From an uncultured Anaerolineae bacterium (GTDB lineage: Bacteria > Chloroflexota > Anaerolineae > Aggregatilineales > Phototrophicaceae), in the NCBI GenBank assembly GCA_937995825.1, contig CALKJO010000011.1:1-64000 (forward strand): 64,000 nt of DNA. Reading direction: 5' to 3'. Both the position numbers and the translations under genes were made by a program. The notes below the pieces were generated by a model. It did not search any database. It saw nothing but the letters and a program-made list of their open reading frames with translations, and was not told the origin of the DNA. This document shows, in pieces, positions 17,247 through 25,407 of the stretch; the stretch's first letter is position 1; each line of letters starts with the position of its first letter.

Positions 17247-17438
17247 ATGTTGTTCTTCAACTCCGATCAGCCCACCGCCAACCCACAGTCGCCCGCCGTG
17301 ACGACGCCGCTGTCCACTCCCGAAGCCAAGCCGTCCGGCGTTGAGGGCGTCTCACCGCCGCGCCCGCGCCCCAATAAGCCTGAACCGAAGCCCTCCGACC
17401 GGCAGCCGCGCCCGCACGTCAAGCCGCTCAAGGGCTGA
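17247..17438 (+). CDS. Small proline-rich hypothetical protein
   Basis: A 63-residue frame rich in Pro, Lys and Ser (PPRPRPNKPEPKPSD), predicted to be unstructured. An AAGGC lies 11 bases before the ATG. It is convergent with recF and overlaps its 3' end by 11 bases. The biased composition could be real or a product of the high-GC antisense context; I have no family match. Confidence 0.4.
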   Translation: MLFFNSDQPTANPQSPAVTTPLSTPEAKPSGVEGVSPPRPRPNKPEPKPSDRQPRPHVKPLKG

Positions 17439-18645
17439 CGCGCGGGGCGATCTGCCCGGCTTCGACCTGCCAGAGGCTGGCGCGGCGCAGAAAGTCGGGC
17501 GTGAAGATGTCCGGCTCGGTCGTCGTGATGAGCGTCTGCGCGCCTGCAGGGAGGCGTTCGAGCAGATAGGCGCGGCGTGCAGCGTCGAGTTCCGCTGCGA
17601 CTTCGTCGAGCAGCAGCACCGGCGTCTCGCCGGTGCGCGCCTGCATCCACGTCATCTCCGCCAGCTTGAGCGCGATAACCGCCGTGCGCGTCTGCCCCCG
17701 GCTGCCATACAAGCCGGCGTCGCGCTCGTCGATGAGCAGGCGCAGTTCGTCGCGGTGAGGTCCGGACAGCGTGACGCCGCGCTGAATTGACTCGTCCTGT
17801 TCGGCTTCCAGCCGCGCCGCGAGCTGCGGCTCGATCTGCGCTGCGCTGAGTTCGCGGTGCAGGTCGAGTCCGAACGTCTCAAATGCCATCTGACCGTTGT
17901 TCGACGCGGTCAGCGCGAAGCTGGGCTGATAGCGCAGCGTTAGCGTCTCGCGCCGCCCGGTTAAGTCCAGGTGCGCCGCCTGCGCGCCGCGTTCGAGTTC
18001 GCGTAAAAAGCGCTGGCGCCCGGCGATCAGCGTTGCGCCCGCGGTGATGAGCTGATCATCCCAGTATGCCAGTTCGCGGCGGCTGGCGCGGCGCTCGGCG
18101 ATGCGCTTGAGCAGCGCGTTGCGCTGCGGCAGTGCCTTTTCGTAGACTTCGAGCGCCGCTAGGTAGCCAGCGTCCACCTGACCGAGCGTCTCATCCATGA
18201 AGCGCCGCCGATCCGCCGGCGTCCCTTCGATCAGGGTCAGATCGCGCGGGACGAACAGCACCACATTGAGCAGCCCGACGATGTCTGTCAGCCGCTTGTC
18301 CGCGCCGTTGACGCGGATCGTCTTGCGGAAGCGCCCCACGCCGTCCGCCGTCCGCTCCATCAGCAGGGTGATCTCGATACGATAGTCTGCGCCGCTGCGC
18401 CCGCCGATCTGCGCCGCCAGCCGCGCAAACGGGATCGGCTCGGCTTCGGCGCGCCAGTGGATCAACTGACGATCGCTAGCGGTGTAGGGAGAGCGACCAG
18501 TTGCAGCGTAATAGATGGCTTCGAGCAGGCTGGTTTTGCCCTGGGCGTTTGCGCCCACCAAGACAATCGGGCGGTCTGCGGGCAGAGCCAGTTCGAGACG
18601 CGCGTAATTGCGGAAATTGGTCAGCGAGAGATGTTCGACGCGCAT
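17428..18645 (-). CDS. recF: DNA replication and repair protein RecF
   Basis: A 405-residue SMC-like ATPase that helps load RecA at gapped DNA through the RecFOR pathway. The N-terminus has the family opening LTNFRNY, Walker A GANAQGKTS (residues 31-39) and a coiled middle region. The ABC signature and Walker B lie near the C-terminus: GSRGQTRTAV, then PVLLLDEVAAELD and the switch region TTTEPD. SGPHRDEL, also typical of RecF, precedes them. Length is about 40 residues above E. coli RecF. recF usually neighbours dnaN and gyrB; here it does not, as in many Chloroflexota. The truncated TIR ORF ends 10 bases upstream. Confidence 0.95.
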   Translation of the reverse strand: MRVEHLSLTNFRNYARLELALPADRPIVLVGANAQGKTSLLEAIYYAATGRSPYTASDRQLIHWRAEAEPIPFARLAAQIGGRSGADYRIEITLLMERTADGVGRFRKTIRVNGADKRLTDIVGLLNVVLFVPRDLTLIEGTPADRRRFMDETLGQVDAGYLAALEVYEKALPQRNALLKRIAERRASRRELAYWDDQLITAGATLIAGRQRFLRELERGAQAAHLDLTGRRETLTLRYQPSFALTASNNGQMAFETFGLDLHRELSAAQIEPQLAARLEAEQDESIQRGVTLSGPHRDELRLLIDERDAGLYGSRGQTRTAVIALKLAEMTWMQARTGETPVLLLDEVAAELDAARRAYLLERLPAGAQTLITTTEPDIFTPDFLRRASLWQVEAGQIAPRVSP

Positions 18646-18655
18646 CGACGCATCG

Positions 18656-18856
18656 TCATGGACTGCTGGCTAAGAACGTCAGCAGAAACCGGATCATGAT
18701 CCCCGCCGGCATCCAGCGAAAATCGACTCCAATCGGCAGCACATCCGAGTCCTTGAAGAGATGGTCAGCGTCGAAGGCATTCACCAGCCGGTCATCGATG
18801 CGACCCGTAAACGCCAGGCTGTCGGAGCGCCGATGGGAGATGAAGATGCGCGTCAT
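18656..18856 (-). pseudogene. Truncated TIR-domain protein
   Basis: A 66-residue frame whose first 48 or so residues read as the N-terminal third of a TIR domain: RIFISHRRSDS (strand A), TGRIDDRLVNAF (helix A), and LFKDSDVLPIGVDFR (strand B and BB loop). After that the sequence changes to an unrelated hydrophobic tail (FLLTFLASSP) and stops, so at least 80 residues of the fold are missing. AAGGA lies 7 bases before the ATG, so the start region is intact. TIR proteins of this type hydrolyse NAD or act as adaptors in defence and signalling; this remnant could do neither. It ends 10 bases before recF. Confidence 0.7.
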
Positions 18857-18975
18857 GCCCTGATCCTTGCATCGGTTCGAAAGGGATGGCGGGATTGTAA
18901 CACAAATTTATCGTCTTAGCCTGCGATTTTACAGAGTGAGGACGTCTCCCTCTTCCAGCGCGTCGATTTCGCCTT

Positions 18976-18981
18976 TATACT
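18976..18981 (+). promoter_or_regulatory. Possible -10 box of a leaderless transcript
   Basis: TATACT ends 8 bases before the ATG at 18990. If used, transcription would begin at or within a base or two of the start codon, giving a leaderless mRNA; no ribosome site is visible. No good -35 box is present, so this is tentative. Confidence 0.35.
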
Positions 18982-18989
18982 TTGGCGCT

Positions 18990-19805
18990 ATGCCTGTTGT
19001 TCTGCTGCTCCTCAGCCTGTTTGTCCTTGCCGCCTGCGATTCGCCGCTACCGATGCCAACTCCGACCCGCGCGCTGTCCGCGCCGACGCTTGCGCCCAGC
19101 CCGGAAGTTCTGCCGATCCTGCCGGCGTTCGATCCGGCACAGCGGGGCGGACTCGGTCAGAGCGATCCGACTGCCGCTGCGCTGCCGGCGGGCGCGGAAC
19201 TGCCGCCGCTGCCCGTCGGGACGCGCGCTCTTGGCGCGGCGTTTCAAGCAGTGCAGGTGACGATTGCGTCCGGCATTCTCGAAGGCGATCTGTATACGCC
19301 TTCAAGCGATCTGCGCGTTCCTGGCGTTCTTCTGCTGGCTGCTGACCGCGCCGCTTGGCTCGATTTTCCGCTGCGGCTGCGCGATGCCGGCTTCACTGTG
19401 CTGAGCATCGCTTACAACACGGATGACCCGTCTGCATTTGCCTCGCTGATTCAGACGCTGATCCGGGTTGGCACAGTCGATCCGACGCGGATCGCGGTCG
19501 CTGCCGCTGACTCTGCTGCGGCGCTGGCGCTCAACGGCTGCGGTGCTGACGCGCTGTGCGACGCGGCGGCGCTGCTCCATCCGCAGGGTGTCACCCCCGA
19601 TGCGGTGCTGCGTTTCAATCCGCGCCCGCTGCTGATCGCTGCGCCCGCTGGAGACAGCGCCGCCGCCGAAGCGCTGCGCCCCGCTGTCGCTGGCGATGCC
19701 TTCTTTCTTTATGTCCCTGGATCATTCGCCGGGGGTCAGGCGCTGGCGCTCGGCGCGCCAGGCGCGCAGATGATCGAATGGCTGCTCGGGTGCTGGACAC
19801 AGTAG
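18990..19805 (+). CDS. Lipoprotein with alpha/beta-hydrolase-like domain
   Basis: A 271-residue predicted lipoprotein. The signal peptide ends in a lipobox (FVLAAC), so the Cys near residue 15 would be lipidated. A Thr/Pro/Ala-rich linker follows to about residue 60. The rest resembles a dienelactone hydrolase-like fold: GILEGDLYTP, GVLLLAADRA, LRLRDAGFTVLSIAYNT and DPTRIAVAAADSAAAL. At the nucleophile elbow the normal GxSxG reads ADSAA, so Ser is kept but both glycines are Ala. The frame is open to 18867, but ATG 18990 gives the clean signal peptide. It may be a degenerate hydrolase or a binding protein. Confidence 0.7.
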   Translation: MPVVLLLLSLFVLAACDSPLPMPTPTRALSAPTLAPSPEVLPILPAFDPAQRGGLGQSDPTAAALPAGAELPPLPVGTRALGAAFQAVQVTIASGILEGDLYTPSSDLRVPGVLLLAADRAAWLDFPLRLRDAGFTVLSIAYNTDDPSAFASLIQTLIRVGTVDPTRIAVAAADSAAALALNGCGADALCDAAALLHPQGVTPDAVLRFNPRPLLIAAPAGDSAAAEALRPAVAGDAFFLYVPGSFAGGQALALGAPGAQMIEWLLGCWTQ

Positions 19806-19811
19806 GCGCAG

Positions 19812-19834
19812 CGAGCGCTTTTTGCCCGCGCTCG
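19812..19834 (+). terminator. Hairpin after the lipoprotein gene
   Basis: CGAGCGC (19812-19818) pairs with GCGCTCG (19828-19834) over a 9-base loop, seven bases after the lipoprotein stop. There is no T-tract after the stem, so it is at best a weak terminator. Confidence 0.3.
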
Positions 19835-19843
19835 TTCACGCAG

Positions 19844-19873
19844 TTGCCATATCCACTCCGGGTGGGATAGAAT
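19844..19873 (+). promoter_or_regulatory. Sigma-70-like promoter for coaE
   Basis: TTGCCA (19844-19849) and TAGAAT (19868-19873) each match the consensus at five of six positions with an 18-base spacer. The -10 box ends 47 bases before the GTG start of coaE. Confidence 0.65.
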
Positions 19874-19920
19874 GGGCGCATGATCGTATCATCAGATTGG
19901 GAAGATAAAGGGGGCGAGCC

Positions 19921-21171
19921 GTGAGTCGTTGGGAAGGCAAATATGTCATCGGACTCACTGGCAATATTGGGGTGGGCAAGACTGTGGTGCGGCAGATGCT
20001 TCAGCATCTTGGCGCCTACACCATCGACGCCGATGAACTGGCCCATCAGGTGATGGCTCCGGGCGCGCTCGCTTATCAGCCGGTGACCGAGCTGTTCGGC
20101 AAGATCATCGTCGGCGGCGACGGCAAGATCAACCGCCGAATGCTCAGTCAGATCGTCTTCAGCGTCCCTGAGGCGCTCGCTCGACTGGAGGCGATCATCC
20201 ATCCGATTGTCATTCAATACATTAGCTTGCTGATCAACCATACTAAGCAGCGCGTTGTGGTCGTCGAAGCCATCAAGCTGATCGAAAGCGGCTTTGCCGA
20301 CGCGCTCGATACGGTCTGGGTGGTCGATGCGTCTCCAGAAACGCAGCTTCGGCGGCTGGTCGAGAAGCGCAAGATGACGCTTGATGAGGCGCGCAGGCGG
20401 ATGCGGGCGCAGTCATCGCAGGCGCACAAGATCGCCCGCGCCAATGTCGTCATCAAGAATGATGGGAGCGTGGAGGAGACCTGGAAGCAGGTGCAGGCAG
20501 CATGGAATGAGATAGCGCGCACGCTCAGCGGCAAAGCCGCGCCGCCTCAAACGGGCAAGACCAGCGCGCTGCCCGCGCAGCCGAAGGCGGCTCCCGCTGC
20601 CACATCCGCGCCGACAATGCTGCATCCCATCCCGCCGACTCAGCCGCCGTCCGCTGCTGCCACGCCCGCTGCGCCCATCGAGCTGGTGATCCGGCGCGGG
20701 ATGCCCAAGCACGCGGACGCTATCGCCGCTTTCATCGGGAAAGCCGTTGGGAGGAATGTCACGCGGCAGGATATAATGATGGAGTTCGGTCTGAAAAGCT
20801 ACCTGCTCTGTGAGGACAAGTCCGGCGCGATGCAGGCGCTGGTCGGCTGGCAGGTCGAAAACTTGATCACCCGCATTGATGAGCTGTACGTTTCGCCCAC
20901 TGCTCCTCGCGAGACTGCGACGCGGCTGCTGCTGAGCGCGGTTGAGGATGCCGCGTCGCAGCTTCAGAGCGAAATCATCTTTGTCTTTCTGCCTCAGACC
21001 ACCTCGCAGGACATCGTGAGCGCGATTGCCAGCGCCGGATACACGCCGGTGGTGCTGGAGGAGATCAAGTCGCTGACGTGGCGCGAAACCGTCCGCGCAG
21101 TGATGGACAGCAAGGCGGGTCTGCAAGGCATGATGAAGCAGCTGCGCGAGGAAGTGAATACCCCCTTTTAG
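19921..21171 (+). CDS. coaE: Dephospho-CoA kinase fused to a GNAT-like domain
   Basis: A 416-residue fusion. Residues 1-200 are dephospho-CoA kinase, which phosphorylates the ribose of dephospho-CoA in the last step of CoA synthesis: P-loop GLTGNIGVGKT, DADELAHQVM, LEAIIHP and VVEAIKLIESG are family motifs. A Pro/Ala/Thr-rich linker (about 200-260) joins it to a C-terminal domain that looks like a GNAT acetyltransferase fold (IELVIRRGMPKHADAIAAFI, ALVGWQVEN, IDELYVSP, AGYTPVVLEE). Normal CoaE is about 200 residues. The start is GTG with AAAGGGGG upstream. Linking CoA synthesis to a CoA-using fold is notable; whether the C-terminal domain is catalytic is unknown. Confidence 0.88.
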   Translation: MSRWEGKYVIGLTGNIGVGKTVVRQMLQHLGAYTIDADELAHQVMAPGALAYQPVTELFGKIIVGGDGKINRRMLSQIVFSVPEALARLEAIIHPIVIQYISLLINHTKQRVVVVEAIKLIESGFADALDTVWVVDASPETQLRRLVEKRKMTLDEARRRMRAQSSQAHKIARANVVIKNDGSVEETWKQVQAAWNEIARTLSGKAAPPQTGKTSALPAQPKAAPAATSAPTMLHPIPPTQPPSAAATPAAPIELVIRRGMPKHADAIAAFIGKAVGRNVTRQDIMMEFGLKSYLLCEDKSGAMQALVGWQVENLITRIDELYVSPTAPRETATRLLLSAVEDAASQLQSEIIFVFLPQTTSQDIVSAIASAGYTPVVLEEIKSLTWRETVRAVMDSKAGLQGMMKQLREEVNTPF

Positions 21172-21195
21172 ACAGATGAGCGGGAGCAACCGACT

Positions 21196-21447
21196 ATGCT
21201 GAATGCTCTGATGCAGTTTGCGCCCGTCAAGTGGGCGCTGCGCCATCCGCGCTTATCGGCGTGGATCGCGCTGTCGGTCGGATTCAACGTTCTGCTGCTG
21301 ATCGAAGTCGATGACGCGGTGACGCCGCCGCAGTTGATCGCGCTAATGGTCGCCTGCGTGCTGGTCGCGGGCGTCTGCATCTGGATCGTCAGTTGGGAGG
21401 ACGACGACGACTCCGAGTCGCCTGACTCTGCCGCTGAAGAGCCGTAA
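21196..21447 (+). CDS. Small two-helix membrane protein
   Basis: An 83-residue protein with two hydrophobic segments (about residues 20-36 and 46-66) and an acidic C-terminal tail (EDDDDSESPD). CGGGAG lies 10 bases before the ATG. It begins 24 bases after coaE and may be co-transcribed with it. No family is recognised. Confidence 0.6.
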   Translation: MLNALMQFAPVKWALRHPRLSAWIALSVGFNVLLLIEVDDAVTPPQLIALMVACVLVAGVCIWIVSWEDDDDSESPDSAAEEP

Positions 21448-21504
21448 CACCACGGAGTAATGAGGGAGGCGCCAGGCGTGATGAGGGCAAAAGCAGATTT
21501 TTCC

Positions 21505-22377
21505 TCAGCCTTCATCACTGATCTTGAGACCATCGCGCAGACGGCGATAGGTTGCTTGAAAGATCAGCGCGTCGGCGGTGTGGAACGGTTCCGGCGCTTC
21601 AACCGCCGCTGTCCCCTCAACGCTGTTGTCGAGAAATACTTGAAGCAGGTCACGGTAGCGCAGATCGGCTTCGTTGAGCGGTAGATGCGCCTTCTCGCCC
21701 TTGCTTGTATAGGCGATGCCGCTGACATGAAAATGGCAGCGTTTGAGCGCGTCCGCGCCCAAGCCTTCACGGACACGCCGCAGCGCGTCGTCAAATTCGG
21801 CGTAGGAGTTGAACGAGCCATCGCCCGCCCTGGCGTGCAGATGCGCCCAATCGATGCAGGGCAGCACGCCCGGCACATCGCGCGCAAGCTGGATCGTCTC
21901 GTCAAGCGAACCGAACATGGCGGCTTTGCCCATCGTCTCCGGGCGCAGCGTCACGTCGACGCCTTCGGAGCGCAGAATCGCGGTCAGTTCGAGCAGCTTT
22001 TCCTTCGCCCGCTCATACACCCGCTCCGGCGGCTGGCTGTGATAGCTGCCTGGATGAAAGACGATGTCCTTCGCGCCCGCCAGATAACCTTTGCGCGCCG
22101 CCGCCAGCAGCCGCTCATCCGATTTCGCCATCAGCTCGGCGGTCTGGCTGTTGAGATTGATATAATAGGGAGCATGGATGCTGAGAGTCACACCCGCTTT
22201 TTCTGCCGCCGCCTTGATCTCGGCGCACATGTCGTCGCTGACGCGCACGCTCTGCACCCAGGCGATCTCAAGATGGCTCAGGCCCAGTTCGCGGATGTGT
22301 TTAATGGCGGCGGGTGTGCCGCTGGTCGGCGTGGTCTGCGGCGATCCGACGGTTCCAAAGCGCAGCGCGTCTGTCAA
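21505..22377 (-). CDS. Endonuclease IV-like TIM-barrel protein
   Basis: A 290-residue protein of the AP endonuclease family 2. Motifs follow endonuclease IV in order: SIHAPYYINL, VFHPGSYH, RPETMGK, CIDWAHLHAR, HFHVSGI and VEAPEP, supplying most of the three-zinc site. Endonuclease IV has DRH before the last strand; here the position reads KAH in GEKAHLPL, so one Asp ligand seems to be lost, as I recall for archaeal relatives. It may cut DNA at abasic sites or have a different substrate. The start is TTG, with GAGGTG five bases upstream. It diverges from the M50 peptidase gene across 65 bases. Confidence 0.8.
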   Translation of the reverse strand: MTDALRFGTVGSPQTTPTSGTPAAIKHIRELGLSHLEIAWVQSVRVSDDMCAEIKAAAEKAGVTLSIHAPYYINLNSQTAELMAKSDERLLAAARKGYLAGAKDIVFHPGSYHSQPPERVYERAKEKLLELTAILRSEGVDVTLRPETMGKAAMFGSLDETIQLARDVPGVLPCIDWAHLHARAGDGSFNSYAEFDDALRRVREGLGADALKRCHFHVSGIAYTSKGEKAHLPLNEADLRYRDLLQVFLDNSVEGTAAVEAPEPFHTADALIFQATYRRLRDGLKISDEG

Positions 22378-22442
22378 CGCAACACCTCATGGACTTCATG
22401 CGTACAGGAAAACATGAGTATAGCACATGGAGCCTTTTCACC

Positions 22443-23174
22443 ATGACCCGTCTGCCCTTCAGACGCCGCGCGCTGATCCTGTCCGCGCTGGCGCTCGCGG
22501 CGGCGATCTTCCTGTGGAACACGCCCGCGCTCGATCCGCTTGTCTACCCGTTCCGGCTGTTCGTGACCTTCATCCATGAGACCGGGCATGGGCTGGCGGC
22601 GCTGGCGACCGGCGGGCGCTTCCTCGGCTTTCAGGTCTTTGAAAATGGCACGGGCATCGCGCTGACAGCGGGCGGCAGCCGCCTGCTGATCCTGCCCGCC
22701 GGCTATCTGGGCGCGGCGGCGTTCGGGGCGATCCTGTTCTATCTGGCGCACACCGTCCCGCACAGCAGGCGAATTTCGGTCGTGCTGGGTGTGCTGGTCG
22801 GCATCGTGACGCTGCTCTATACCGGGCTGCTGTCGGCGTCATTTTCGCCGGTCGCGTTCATCGTCGGCTTGTTCACCGCTGGAGCGCTGATCTGGCTGGG
22901 ACGCCGCGCCGACGACGACATCAATCTGCTGGCGCTCAATTTCCTCGCCATCATGACCGCGCTGCACGCCGTCTTTGACCTGATCGGGCTGGTCGGCAGC
23001 AGCGGGGCGATGCTGGGGAATGTCCGCAATGACGCGGCGGCGTTCTCGGCAGAGGTCGCGCCGTTGATCCCGGCGGCGGTCTGGGCGCTGGTCTGGGCGG
23101 CGCTGGCGATGGCGATGCTGGGCGCAGCAGTCTATTTCAGCATCGTCCGTCCCTGGCTGCGGAAGCGGGGCTGA
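22443..23174 (+). CDS. M50B-type membrane metalloprotease-like protein
   Basis: A 243-residue integral membrane protein with about six hydrophobic segments. The HEXXH zinc motif is HETGH (His45, Glu46, His49) within the first helices, matching the YfkB/M50B peptidase-like group. A later Asp in AVFDLIG could be the third ligand. Site-2-type proteases cut substrates inside the membrane, but many members of this compact group have no known role. ATG 22443 is preferred; GGAG lies 11 bases upstream. Its stop overlaps the next start by one base (TGATG), coupling it to a second HEXXH-containing protein. Confidence 0.8.
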   Translation: MTRLPFRRRALILSALALAAAIFLWNTPALDPLVYPFRLFVTFIHETGHGLAALATGGRFLGFQVFENGTGIALTAGGSRLLILPAGYLGAAAFGAILFYLAHTVPHSRRISVVLGVLVGIVTLLYTGLLSASFSPVAFIVGLFTAGALIWLGRRADDDINLLALNFLAIMTALHAVFDLIGLVGSSGAMLGNVRNDAAAFSAEVAPLIPAAVWALVWAALAMAMLGAAVYFSIVRPWLRKRG

Positions 23175-24490
23175 TGCGCCGAATTTCGCGCGGACTGCTG
23201 CGCACGCTGCGACCGCTGCGCGCTGTGCGGTTGCTGGCGCTGTGCGCGTTCATCATCCTGCTGATCCCTTCGTCCACCATCCCGCTCGGCGATCCCTGGC
23301 GGCGCATCGGCTTTCTCGTCGGCGCGCGGCATTTTGATTATGTCGGTTGGGAGGTGCGCGCGCTGGCGGCAAAAGCGGGCGCGATGCTCTGGGGCTTCCA
23401 TCCATTCATGAGCGAGGCGGATCGGACGGCGCTGGTGCGCGCTTACTTCGCCGATCTCGACCGCGCCATCCGGCTTGACGCGCAGATCGCAGGCGTCTAC
23501 GCCGAGTCGGACGATGCGGGCGCACGATCGGCGGCGCTGCGAGCGGAGCGCGATGCCCTGCGCGACTCGCTCTCCCAACGGCAGACGCTGGTCGAAAGCA
23601 TCTTAGAGGGGCAGGTCAGCGCCGCGCTGGTCGATCAGGGCTTCGGACTCGGCGGGCAGGTGCTTCCCCCCGTGCTGATGCGCTTCACGGAGACGCCGCA
23701 GTTTCTGGTTGTCTCCCCGCGTGAGCGCATCGGCTTCGAGATCGGCTTTAGCCTGCATCCGATCTCGGTCGATGAGGCGGCGCAGCTTGAGGCGCGGGTC
23801 GAAGCGGCGGGCGACTATGCCGCGCTGGTCGTCCCCATCGGTGGGATGGCGCTCTATCCGGCGATGGTGCTAGAGCGCCCGTCGATCCCCGCCGTCGTGG
23901 ACACGTTCGCCCATGAATGGCTGCATCACTATCTGTTCTTCTTCCCATTGGGGCTGAATTACGACTTCAACAACGAAACACGCATCATTAACGAGACGAC
24001 CGCCACCCTCTTCGGTCAGGAGATGGCGCGTATCGTCCTGGCGCGCTACTACCCCGATCTGGCGGTCGATCCTGCGCCAAGTCGCGCCAAACAACAGGGC
24101 GATCCATTCGATTTCGGGGCGGCATTGGACGAAACGCGGCGGACAGTCGATGATCTGCTCGCCGCCGGACGGGTCGAGGAGGCGGAAGCCTATATGGAGG
24201 AGCGGCGCGCCCTGTTCGTCGCCAATGGCTACCTGATCCGGCGGCTGAACCAGGCATTTTTCGCCTTCTACGGCGGCTATCAGACGGGCGCGCCCGGCGC
24301 GGGCGGCGGCGATCCCATCGGCGCGGCGGTGCGCGCCATCCGCGCCGCGAGTCCGTCGATCCTGGCGTGGATCGAGACCATGCGCGGCATCACCACCCGC
24401 GCCGAACTGATGACGCATCTGCAAAGGACGCAGTTGAAGGTGATCGATCAGACGCCGATAGGTCTGATGGGCAAGTTCAAAACTGGGTGA
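23174..24490 (+). CDS. Membrane-anchored gluzincin-like metalloprotease candidate
   Basis: A 438-residue protein with one N-terminal membrane segment (about residues 18-36), then a helical region with heptad-like charge pattern (about 95-150), then a domain containing HEWLHH. His247, Glu248 and His251 form HEXXH, and INETTA (Glu274) about 23 residues on suits the third zinc ligand of the gluzincin clan. I do not recognise a named family. It is coupled to the M50-like gene upstream (one-base overlap), which also carries HEXXH, so the pair may act on the same envelope target. The domain probably lies outside the cytoplasm, judging from the single N-terminal anchor with basic residues before it. 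Confidence 0.7.
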   Translation: MRRISRGLLRTLRPLRAVRLLALCAFIILLIPSSTIPLGDPWRRIGFLVGARHFDYVGWEVRALAAKAGAMLWGFHPFMSEADRTALVRAYFADLDRAIRLDAQIAGVYAESDDAGARSAALRAERDALRDSLSQRQTLVESILEGQVSAALVDQGFGLGGQVLPPVLMRFTETPQFLVVSPRERIGFEIGFSLHPISVDEAAQLEARVEAAGDYAALVVPIGGMALYPAMVLERPSIPAVVDTFAHEWLHHYLFFFPLGLNYDFNNETRIINETTATLFGQEMARIVLARYYPDLAVDPAPSRAKQQGDPFDFGAALDETRRTVDDLLAAGRVEEAEAYMEERRALFVANGYLIRRLNQAFFAFYGGYQTGAPGAGGGDPIGAAVRAIRAASPSILAWIETMRGITTRAELMTHLQRTQLKVIDQTPIGLMGKFKTG

Positions 24491-24569
24491 AGCGTCTGCC
24501 GACTTCAGGCGTGGATCACGCCCATGCTCGATCAAATCTGGATTCAAACGGAAAGAGAGCAAATCTCAC

Positions 24570-25100
24570 ATGGATATCGATGCTCTGCGCAGCTATCGCC
24601 GCGCAAAAGACCACTATTTCAAAGCCAGCCCAGACTCGCCGCTGACGCCGGAGCAGCAGGCGCACTTTGACGGCTTGCGCTACTACGACCCCAATCCCGA
24701 CCTCGATCTGATCGTCGAAGTGCAGCGTGTCGATGAAGGCAAGCCGTTCCTGATGGAGACGACCACCGGCGATCTGCGCTCGTACAAGCGTTTTGCCCGC
24801 TTTACATTCACCGTCGATGGCGTCGAAGCGCAGCTCACCATCTATGAGACGCCATTCGGCTTCTTCCTGCCATTCGCGGACGCCAACGCTGGCTTTGAGA
24901 CGTATCCCGCCGGGCGCTATCTCGAACCTGAACGCCTGAGCGCGGATCGCTTTCATGTCGATTTCAATCTGGCGTACAATCCCTTCTGCGCCTATTCCCC
25001 AGGCTATTCCTGCCCGATCACGCCGCCGGAGAACCGGATCAGCGTGCCAATTCAGGCGGGGGAGCGCCTGCCGGAAGGAAAATGGGTCGAGTCGGAATGA
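24570..25100 (+). CDS. DUF1684-family protein
   Basis: A 176-residue protein with the DUF1684 pattern: YRRAKDHYF near the start, GLRYYDPNPD, GVEAQLTIYE, GRYLEPE and the closing block YNPFCAYSPGYSCPITPPENR. The family is widespread and uncharacterised. No signal peptide or membrane segment is seen. A GAGAG precedes the ATG by about 9 bases. It ends 22 bases before a truncated Uma2 gene. Confidence 0.85.
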   Translation: MDIDALRSYRRAKDHYFKASPDSPLTPEQQAHFDGLRYYDPNPDLDLIVEVQRVDEGKPFLMETTTGDLRSYKRFARFTFTVDGVEAQLTIYETPFGFFLPFADANAGFETYPAGRYLEPERLSADRFHVDFNLAYNPFCAYSPGYSCPITPPENRISVPIQAGERLPEGKWVESE

Positions 25101-25122
25101 GTTTACGCAAGGAAAACAAGCG

Positions 25123-25407
25123 ATGGTCGCCGCTGAACGCCCCCAATCAATGACCGCCGAGGAGTTCTTCGCCTTCGCGTCGCTGCCGGAGAACCGGGAT
25201 CGCAGGCTTGAACTGGAGGATGGGGAGATTGTCGAGATGGCGCCAGCAGCGACGTGCTGCCGGGCTTTGCGCTGCCGATCCGGCAGCGCTTCCCGTCATA
25301 GTTTCGCCACCACGCGCAGTTTCGCGCTGCGGCTGCGCGGATTGGCGGCGGTCTCGTCCGCATCGGCGGTGATCGGCTTGCGCGTCACCAGCCGGACGCT
25401 CGCCTGA
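25123..25407 (+). pseudogene. Truncated Uma2-family endonuclease
   Basis: The first 43 codons match the N-terminus of the Uma2 (DUF820) family: MTAEEFFAFA, then LPENRDRRLELEDGEIVEMAP. After about 25255 the similarity ends and the reading passes into sequence antisense to rsmH. Intact Uma2 proteins are about 190 residues with a PD-(D/E)XK core; that core is missing. AAGGAAAAC lies just before the ATG. The 3' part was probably lost by a deletion that placed rsmH next to it. Confidence 0.7.

Noticed and set aside
17267..17650. Minus-strand frame overlapping the recF 3' end
   Set aside because: It is out of frame with recF, Arg/Ala-rich and without a family match, so it is treated as a shadow of recF.
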